Origin: Pseudomonadota bacterium
GTDB taxonomy: Bacteria > Pseudomonadota > Gammaproteobacteria > Burkholderiales > Burkholderiaceae_D
Reading direction: 5' to 3'
Assembly: GCA_023416415.1 (NCBI GenBank)
Contig: JAEZHR010000423.1
Location: 1 to 8,105, forward strand
DNA length: 8,105 nucleotides
Part shown: piece by piece, positions 1 to 4,924 of the stretch
How the letters are laid out: the number at the start of each line of letters is the position of its first letter
Numbering within the stretch: position 1 is the first letter of the stretch
Translations under genes and position numbers: made by a program
Notes under the pieces: generated by a model
What the model was told of the DNA's origin: nothing
What the model saw: the letters and a program-made list of their open reading frames with translations, nothing else
Databases searched by the model: none

Positions 1-247
1 CGTAGCCGCGGTCGTATTCGCGTGCGATGTAAGCCAGCTTGCGCATTTGCGTGGACGAGAGCAGGCCGTACGGGATCGCGATCCGGTACATGTAGGCGTG
101 ACGCTGCATGTACAGCCCGTTCTGCAGGCGCAGGATGAGGAAGTCCTCGTCAGTCAGTTCGTTGGCGATGCGTCGGCGAACCTGGTCGCGGAACTGCGCG
201 ATGCGTTCCTGGACGATGAGATGGTCGTATTGATCGTAGCGATACAT
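1..247 (-). CDS. cysI: Sulfite reductase hemoprotein (CysI / nitrite-sulfite reductase family), N-terminal part
   Basis: Only the first 82 residues are in the window; the gene continues past the left edge. The protein begins MYRYDQYDHLIVQERIAQF and contains GLYMQRHAYMYRIAIPYG followed by SSTQMRKLAYIAREYDRGY. This is the N-terminal ferredoxin-like half-domain typical of the siroheme and [4Fe-4S] nitrite/sulfite reductase family as found in betaproteobacteria. The family reduces sulfite to sulfide by six electrons in the cytoplasm during assimilatory sulfate reduction. The cluster and siroheme cysteines lie in the unseen C-terminal half, so sulfite cannot be separated from nitrite reductase by residues. 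The neighbouring cysB and TauE-type permease genes favour sulfite. The ATG at 247 is supported by AAGGAAAG at 251-258. The start lies 9 bases after the stop of the upstream permease gene, so the two are likely co-transcribed. Confidence 0.88.
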   Translation of the reverse strand, partial: MYRYDQYDHLIVQERIAQFRDQVRRRIANELTDEDFLILRLQNGLYMQRHAYMYRIAIPYGLLSSTQMRKLAYIAREYDRGY

Positions 248-250
248 CAG

Positions 251-258
251 CTTTCCTT
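251..258 (-). promoter_or_regulatory. Ribosome binding site of cysI, overlapping the tauE-type stop codon
   Basis: On the minus strand the bases read AAGGAAAG, with the AGGA core about 6 bases before the cysI ATG. The site overlaps the TAA stop (257-259) of the permease gene. Ribosomes finishing the permease would therefore terminate on the cysI Shine-Dalgarno, which is consistent with translational coupling. Confidence 0.6.
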
Positions 259-1030
259 AAAAAACCAGTTTGGCGGCCACGGCGGTCAGGGTGGTGGCGA
301 GCAGGCCGCGCAGTAACTTCTCAGGCACGGAGCGCGCGAGCAGAGAGCCGAGCGTGATGCCCGGGATCGAGCCGATCAGCAGCGCACCCAGCAGTGGCCA
401 GTGAATGGAGCCCAGCCACCAGTGGCCGAGCGCGGCGATGGCGGTCAGCGGGACGGCGTAGGCAATATCGGTACCGGCAATCTCGGCCGGCGACAGGCGC
501 GGATATAGCAGGACAAGAATGGTCGCGCCGATGGCGCCGGCGCCGATCGAGGAAATCGTGACCAGCACGCCGAGAACCGCACCCACCGTGATGGTGACGG
601 CGGTGAGCCGCCTGTCCTTCAGCTGCTTTTCCGGATGCGCCAGTATCCAGGCCTGCATGCGCGAGCGGAACAGCAGGGCGACGACGGTCAGCAACACCGA
701 GCCGGCGATTGCGTGGCGGATGATCTGGTTGATGTGCGCATCGAGCGCACCGAAGTACTTCAGGGCGAGCGTGGCCAGCAGCGCAGCGGGCAGGGCGCCC
801 AGGCACAGGCGGCCGACGATGTCCCAATGCACGGTCTTGCGGTAGCGATGGGCGACCGTACCCGCGGTCTTGGTCGCGGCGGCGAAGGCCAGATCGGTGC
901 CGACCGCCACGCTCGGAGCGACGCCGAACAGCAGGGTCAGCAGCGGCGTCATCAGTGAACCGCCGCCCACGCCGGTCAGGCCGACCAGCATGCCGACACC
1001 GAAGCCGGAAAGTATGTAATGGAAGTCCAT
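257..1030 (-). CDS. TauE/SafE-family membrane permease, putative sulfite/sulfonate-type anion exporter
   Basis: A 257-residue, very hydrophobic protein with about eight predicted membrane segments, a normal length for TauE/SafE (DUF81) permeases. The family's internal duplication is visible. GLTGVGGGSLMTPLL (residues 17-31) is mirrored by SIGAGAIGATILVLL (161-175), VGTDLAFA (43-50) by AGTDIAYA (185-192), and VHWD (67-70) by IHWP (209-212). A hydrophilic loop around 122-142 separates the halves. Members move small sulfur- or carbon-containing anions across the inner membrane. The position directly upstream of cysI and divergent from cysB suggests a sulfur oxyanion, possibly relieving excess sulfite or serving as an uptake route; the substrate and direction are inference. 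The ATG at 1030 is preceded by GAGGCGAG and begins MDFHYILSGFGVGML, a good first membrane helix. It is probably the first gene of an operon with cysI. Confidence 0.88.
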   Translation of the reverse strand: MDFHYILSGFGVGMLVGLTGVGGGSLMTPLLTLLFGVAPSVAVGTDLAFAAATKTAGTVAHRYRKTVHWDIVGRLCLGALPAALLATLALKYFGALDAHINQIIRHAIAGSVLLTVVALLFRSRMQAWILAHPEKQLKDRRLTAVTITVGAVLGVLVTISSIGAGAIGATILVLLYPRLSPAEIAGTDIAYAVPLTAIAALGHWWLGSIHWPLLGALLIGSIPGITLGSLLARSVPEKLLRGLLATTLTAVAAKLVF

Positions 1031-1053
1031 CTCGCCTCACGCAAAGTAGCGCG

Positions 1054-1081
1054 ATCGTAATAAACTGGGCACTTATTCCAA
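1054..1081 (-). promoter_or_regulatory. Candidate sigma70 promoter for the permease-cysI operon
   Basis: On the minus strand TTGGAA (1076-1081) and TACGAT (1054-1059) are separated by 16 bases. Each matches 4 of 6 consensus positions of the -35 and -10 boxes. This would start transcription near 1047, giving a leader of about 17 bases before the ATG at 1030. The box qualities are modest, as expected of an activator-dependent promoter. The site was chosen by eye. Confidence 0.35.
1059..1077. promoter_or_regulatory. AT-rich inverted repeat AATAA-N9-TTATT in the divergent promoter region, possible CysB site
   Basis: AATAA at 1059-1063 pairs with TTATT at 1073-1077 across a 9-base spacer. A further TATTC occurs at 1074-1078 and again at 1091-1095, a 17-base period. 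LysR-type regulators including CysB bind long AT-rich regions in promoters they control. This repeat overlaps the candidate promoters of both divergent transcripts. Assignment to CysB is inference from position. Confidence 0.3.
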
Positions 1082-1093
1082 ACTACTTAGTAT
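1066..1093 (+). promoter_or_regulatory. Candidate sigma70 promoter for cysB
   Basis: TGGGCA (1066-1071) and TAGTAT (1088-1093) are separated by 16 bases, each 4 of 6 to consensus. Transcription would start near 1100, just before the dyad at 1104-1122. The site overlaps the candidate promoter of the opposite operon, so the two could compete. The boxes are weak and other -10 choices in this AT-rich stretch, such as TTATAT at 1102, cannot be excluded. Confidence 0.25.
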
Positions 1094-1103
1094 TCATTTG
1101 CTT

Positions 1104-1122
1104 ATATGCCTGAGAGGCATAT
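1104..1122. promoter_or_regulatory. Perfect 8-bp dyad with a LysR-type T-N11-A box, likely operator upstream of cysB
   Basis: The sequence is ATATGCCT-GAG-AGGCATAT, an uninterrupted 8-bp inverted repeat around a 3-base centre. Within it TGCC-N5-GGCA (1107-1119) fits the T-N11-A motif with dyad symmetry described for many LysR-type regulators. It ends 20 bases before the cysB ATG at 1143. If cysB transcription starts upstream, binding here would repress, matching the negative autoregulation common in this family. The dyad could also fold as a small hairpin in the leader RNA. Confidence 0.45.
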
Positions 1123-1142
1123 GCAGATTGGCAAGGCGAGTC

Positions 1143-2084
1143 ATGAATCTTCATCAACTGCGCTTCGTTCGGGAGGCGGTGCGGCAGAACTTCAATCTGA
1201 CCGAAGCCGCGAAAGCGCTGTACACGTCACAGCCGGGCGTTTCCAAGGCCATCATCGAGCTGGAGGAAGAGCTTGGGGTGGACATCTTCACGCGCCATGG
1301 CAAGCGCATTCGCGGCCTGACCGAGCCGGGGCAGGCAGTTTTGCGCTCGGTCGAGCTGATCATGCAGGAAATCGAGTCCCTCAAGCGCATCGGCAAGGAA
1401 TTTGCGGCCCAGGATACTGGCAGCTTCACCATCGCCACTACCCATACCCAGGCACGCTACGCGCTTCCCAAGGTGGTGCACGCCTTTACGCAGAAATTTC
1501 CGAAGGTGCGGCTGTCACTGTTGCAAGGCAATCCGCGACAGATCGCCGAGATGGTGCTGCGCGACCAGGCCGACCTGGCAATCGCCACCGAAGCGATTGC
1601 GGACATTTCCGGCCTGATCTCGCTGCCCTTTTACCAATGGGAGCATGTGGCCGTGGTTCCGCCCGAGCATCCGCTGCTCAAGGCCTCGCCGCTGACGCTG
1701 GAGGAAATCGCGCATTACCCGATCATTACCTACGACACCGCGTTCTCCGGGCGCGCCAAGATCGATCACGCGTTTTCGATTCGCCATCTCAAACCCGACG
1801 TCCTGCTCGAAGCCATCGATGCGGACGTGATCAAGACCTATGTCGAACTCGGCATGGGGGTGGGCATCATCGCCGGCATGGCCTTTGATGCCGAACGCGA
1901 CAAGGGACTGCGGGCGCTTCCGGTCGGGCACCTGTTCGGCACCAATGTGTCGCGCGTCGCACTGAAGCAAGGCGCCTACCTGCGCGGCTATGTCTACAAC
2001 TTCATCGAACTGCTGTCGCCGACCCTGACACGCAAGCTGGTCGAGCAGGTGATGAGCGGAGAGCGCGACAGCTACGAGCTGTAG
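1143..2084 (+). CDS. cysB: CysB-type LysR transcriptional regulator of sulfur assimilation
   Basis: A 313-residue LysR-type regulator. The N-terminal winged helix-turn-helix (about residues 1-60) includes NLTEAAKALYTSQPGVSKAI, close to enterobacterial CysB. The C-terminal effector domain keeps residues at the CysB sulfate/inducer positions: T100, T102 and Q103 in TTHTQARYALP, T149 in IATEA and W166. The position of T202 is serine here (FSGR). CysB activates genes for sulfate uptake and reduction when N-acetylserine or O-acetylserine signals sulfur shortage, and usually represses its own gene. The ATG at 1143 (MNLHQLRF) is preferred over the in-frame ATG at 1098. It aligns with the family N-terminus, AAGGCGAG lies just upstream at 1133-1140, and the extra 15 residues would run through the operator dyad. 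It is transcribed divergently from the permease-cysI operon, its likely target. Closely related Cbl-like paralogues are the main alternative. Confidence 0.9.
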   Translation: MNLHQLRFVREAVRQNFNLTEAAKALYTSQPGVSKAIIELEEELGVDIFTRHGKRIRGLTEPGQAVLRSVELIMQEIESLKRIGKEFAAQDTGSFTIATTHTQARYALPKVVHAFTQKFPKVRLSLLQGNPRQIAEMVLRDQADLAIATEAIADISGLISLPFYQWEHVAVVPPEHPLLKASPLTLEEIAHYPIITYDTAFSGRAKIDHAFSIRHLKPDVLLEAIDADVIKTYVELGMGVGIIAGMAFDAERDKGLRALPVGHLFGTNVSRVALKQGAYLRGYVYNFIELLSPTLTRKLVEQVMSGERDSYEL

Positions 2085-2192
2085 CGGAACCTGACCCCGA
2101 AATGCTCCCGGGTTCCGCACATCAACGGCACCGGTTCCGGTCACTGGCGGCGCGTGGGGCGCTGCAATGGGGCCGCCGCGGATAGCCGGACT
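2085..2192. other. Convergent intergenic spacer with weak GC-rich inverted repeats
   Basis: No coding sequence was recognised between cysB and the DUF1854 gene, which converge here. CGGAACC (2085-2091) can pair with GGTTCCG (2111-2117) over a 19-base loop, and GGTTCCG recurs at 2133-2139. GGCGGC (2146-2151) can pair with GCCGCC (2172-2177) over a 20-base loop. Neither stem is followed by a clear U-tract on either strand. They are at best weak bidirectional termination signals, and Rho-dependent termination remains possible. Confidence 0.35.
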
Positions 2193-2660
2193 TCACAGGA
2201 AGCGGTCGAGCAGGTTGCGGCTGTTGCGGTCCAGGCGCAGGATGTCGCGTACCAGATACTGGACACCATGGCTGTCGGCGATCAGCAGGGTCGATGCGCC
2301 CACTCGGCGAATGTCTTCCTCGGCCTTGAGCACGAATTGCGTGGCGCCGCGATCTGTCTCCACTTCCCAGGTACAGGGCGTGGCCCAGGCCGAGACCGCC
2401 CGCAGGCGTCGGATTTCGGGCAGGAAGTCGCGGCTGGCCAGCTCTTCGGCAATCAGGCTGCGCACTGGCGCGGGCAGCTCGGCCAGCGACTCAATCCACA
2501 GCAGTTCCCGTCCGTCCGGCCCGACCAGCGCGATGCCCGCGTCGGGCGAAGCAATCGGAAAGGCGCGCACGGGTACCACGCCTTCGCAGGCAATCATTTC
2601 GCCGGCGCGGCGCAGCACCAGCCGTCCGGCCGGATTGCGGGTGAGTTCGAACGGCATCAT
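2193..2660 (-). CDS. DUF1854 family protein associated with cyanophycin metabolism
   Basis: A 155-residue soluble protein without a signal peptide or membrane segment. Conserved-looking stretches are VRAFPIASPDAGIALVGPDG (31-50) followed by RELLWI (51-56), ASRDFLPEI (75-83), DRGATQFVLKAEEDIR (103-118) and LIADSHGVQYLVRD (126-139). This matches the DUF1854 proteins that recur next to cyanophycin synthetase genes and a companion ABC transporter; their biochemical function is unknown to me. It is the last gene of the operon. Its ATG (2658-2660) overlaps the TGA of the ABC gene (2657-2659), and AAGGAG lies 8 bases upstream (2669-2674). A second ATG follows immediately at 2657, so the protein may start at either methionine. 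Coupled translation with the transporter suggests it acts with it, perhaps as a cytoplasmic partner; that is inference. Confidence 0.82.
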   Translation of the reverse strand: MMPFELTRNPAGRLVLRRAGEMIACEGVVPVRAFPIASPDAGIALVGPDGRELLWIESLAELPAPVRSLIAEELASRDFLPEIRRLRAVSAWATPCTWEVETDRGATQFVLKAEEDIRRVGASTLLIADSHGVQYLVRDILRLDRNSRNLLDRFL

Positions 2661-4924
2661 GCAACGCGCTCCTTCGCTTCCCCGACCGTCTCCTGCAGGC
2701 CGGCTTCCGCCATGCGCACCTGTGCGTCATGCAGCTCGCGGTACAGGCCATGGCGGGCCAGCAATTCGTCGTGACCGCCGGTTTCGACGATGCGACCGCG
2801 ATCCATTACCACCAGCCGGTCGGCCTTGCGCAAGGTGGACAGGCGGTGGGCGATGGCAATGGTCGTGCGTCCGCGCACGAGATTGTCCAGCGCCTTCTGG
2901 ATTTCGCTTTCCGTGGTGGTATCCACGGAGGAGGTCGCCTCGTCGAGGATCAGGATCTGCGGATCGATCAGCAGCGCGCGGGCGATCGAGATGCGCTGGC
3001 GTTCGCCGCCGGAGAGCATCTGGCCGCGTTCGCCCACCAGCGAGTCATAGCCGTGCGGCAGGCGCAGGATGAACTCGTGCGCATGGGCGGCCCGTGCCGC
3101 CGCGACGATCTCCGCGAGCGTGGCGTCCGGCTTGCCGTAGGCGATGTTCTCCGCAATGGTGCCGAAGAACAGGAACGGCTCCTGCAGCACCAGGCCGAGA
3201 TGACGCCGGTAGCCGGCCACCGGATAGGAGCGGATGTCCACGCCATCGACCTTGATCGCACCTTCAGCCACGTCGTAGAAGCGGCAGATCAGGTTGACCA
3301 GCGTGCTCTTGCCGGAACCGCTGTGTCCGACCAGGCCGATCATTTCGCCGGGCGCGATGTCCAGATCGACACCCTGCAGGACCGAGCGATTGCCGTAGCG
3401 GAAACCGACATTGCGCAGCTCGATGCGGCCGCGGATGTTGTCGGCGCTCACCGGTTTCAGAGGTTCGGGCACGCTGGAGACATGGTCGAGGATGTCGAAG
3501 ATGCGCTTGGCCCCGGCGGCTGCCTTCTGCGTGACGGAAACGATGCGGCTCATCGAGTCCAGGCGCATGTAGAAGCGGCTGATGTAGGCCAGGAAGGCCG
3601 ACAGCACGCCCACCGTGATGTGACCCTGCGCGACCTGCCAGATGCCGAAACCCCAGACGACCAGCAGGCCGAACTCGGTCAGCAGCGTGACGGTGGGCGA
3701 GAACAGCGACCAGACGCGGTTGACGCGGTCGTTGATGACATAGTTCTTGCGGTTGGCTTCCTTGAAGCGGCCGTTCTCGCGTGACTCCTGGGCGAAGGCC
3801 TTGACCACGCGGATGCCGGGGATGGTGTCGGCCAGCACGTTGGTCACTTCGGCCCATACGCGCCCGGTCTTCTCGAAGCCGCGCCGCAGGCGGTCGCGCA
3901 CACCATGGATCATCCACGCGATGAATGGCAGCGGCAGCAGGGTCACCAGCGCCAGCCAGGGATCGATGCTGACCAGAATGGCCGCCGTCATCACGATCAT
4001 CAGCAGATCGGTGACGAAGTCGAGCAGGTGCAGCGACAGGAACAGGCAGATGCGGTCGGTCTCGGAGCTGATGCGCGCCATCAGGTCGCCGGTACGCTTG
4101 CCGCCGAAATATTCCAGCGACAGCGTCATCAGGTGTTCGAAGGTCGTGGTCCGCAGATCGCTGCCGATGCGTTCGCTCACCACCGCCAGCAGGTAGGTCT
4201 TGGCCCACCCCAGTATCCATGCCAGCAGCGCCGCGCCAAACAGTCCGCCCAGATACAGCGTGACCAGGTCGACATCGATCGGCTTGCCGTTCTGGTAGGG
4301 AATGAGCACGTTGTCCATCAAGGGCATCGTCATGTAGGGAGGCACCAGGGTGGCGGCGGTCGATGCCAGCGTCAGCAGCATGCCCAGTGCCAGCTGGAAC
4401 TTGTAGGGGCGGGCAAAGCGCCACAGGCGCAACAGCAGGCGCGGCGAGGGCGGGGCCGGCGTTTCCCGGGCGCAGGTCGGACAGTCTTCAACGCAGGGCT
4501 CCAGCGTGGACTGGCAGCGGGCGCAGGTTGTCGATGTTTGGGTGTGGGCAGGCTTGCCGTGCAGCACGGCGTCGAGCTGCTCCCGGAAACGTGCCAGCAG
4601 ACGCCGGGCTTGCGGGGCGCGCCCCAGCGTGTAGCGCCAGCACGCGGTGCGCTTCTTGGCGTCATGCAGTTCTAGCGTGCCCACCCCCGCATGGTCGTGT
4701 TGCAGCAGAGACAGGCCCGCGCGCAGCGGCCAGGCCGACCAGCGCGTGTCGCCCGGGGGCTGGGCAAGCAGGCGCTGGCTGGTCAGCACCAGCAGGCCGG
4801 CACCGAAATGCAGCTGCTCGTCGAGATCGGTTTCGAGGCAGGCGAGCACGGACTCGCCGTCCCGCAGCTGCGCCTCCAGGCTCGCGCGCCAAGCCTCGGC
4901 GACCGTGGGAAGTGCAGCGGACAT
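2657..4924 (-). CDS. Cyanophycin-associated ABC transporter, type I exporter fold with fused permease and ATPase and an N-terminal PH-like/zinc-ribbon extension
   Basis: A 755-residue half-transporter. Residues about 10-120 form a soluble domain whose GESVLACLETD and GLLVLTSQRLLA pattern resembles bacterial PH-like domains. A zinc-ribbon-like segment follows (C134, C137, C144, C148, C151). About six membrane helices lie between 175 and 455, with the exporter-type EYFGGKRTGDLMARISSETD (271-290). The ATPase is intact: Walker A GHSGSGKST (533-541), Q-loop Q581, signature LSGGERQR (637-644), Walker B ILILDE (657-662) and H-loop H693. It probably homodimerises in the inner membrane; the substrate is unknown. 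The ATG at 4924 shares its A with the cphA stop (TGATG) and has AAGGAGG 7 bases upstream. The in-frame ATG at 4996 would overlap cphA by 73 bases and was rejected. Its place between cphA and the DUF1854 gene matches cyanophycin-associated ABC transporters. Ordinary lipid or drug exporters lack the N-terminal extension. Confidence 0.87.
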   Translation of the reverse strand: MSAALPTVAEAWRASLEAQLRDGESVLACLETDLDEQLHFGAGLLVLTSQRLLAQPPGDTRWSAWPLRAGLSLLQHDHAGVGTLELHDAKKRTACWRYTLGRAPQARRLLARFREQLDAVLHGKPAHTQTSTTCARCQSTLEPCVEDCPTCARETPAPPSPRLLLRLWRFARPYKFQLALGMLLTLASTAATLVPPYMTMPLMDNVLIPYQNGKPIDVDLVTLYLGGLFGAALLAWILGWAKTYLLAVVSERIGSDLRTTTFEHLMTLSLEYFGGKRTGDLMARISSETDRICLFLSLHLLDFVTDLLMIVMTAAILVSIDPWLALVTLLPLPFIAWMIHGVRDRLRRGFEKTGRVWAEVTNVLADTIPGIRVVKAFAQESRENGRFKEANRKNYVINDRVNRVWSLFSPTVTLLTEFGLLVVWGFGIWQVAQGHITVGVLSAFLAYISRFYMRLDSMSRIVSVTQKAAAGAKRIFDILDHVSSVPEPLKPVSADNIRGRIELRNVGFRYGNRSVLQGVDLDIAPGEMIGLVGHSGSGKSTLVNLICRFYDVAEGAIKVDGVDIRSYPVAGYRRHLGLVLQEPFLFFGTIAENIAYGKPDATLAEIVAAARAAHAHEFILRLPHGYDSLVGERGQMLSGGERQRISIARALLIDPQILILDEATSSVDTTTESEIQKALDNLVRGRTTIAIAHRLSTLRKADRLVVMDRGRIVETGGHDELLARHGLYRELHDAQVRMAEAGLQETVGEAKERVA

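Noticed and set aside
1098..1142. Upstream in-frame ATG at 1098 for cysB
   Set aside because: The 15 extra residues have no family counterpart and would be encoded through the operator dyad. MNLHQLRF at 1143 aligns with CysB N-termini and makes the inducer-site residue numbers match.
2130..2141. ACCGG-TT-CCGGT palindrome
   Set aside because: The 2-base loop is too tight for a full hairpin and the motif is short enough to arise by chance in GC-rich DNA.
2085..2192. Inverted repeats between the convergent genes as an intrinsic terminator
   Set aside because: The stems are only 6-7 bp with loops of 19-20 bases and no U-tract follows on either strand. They are recorded only as a weak spacer feature.
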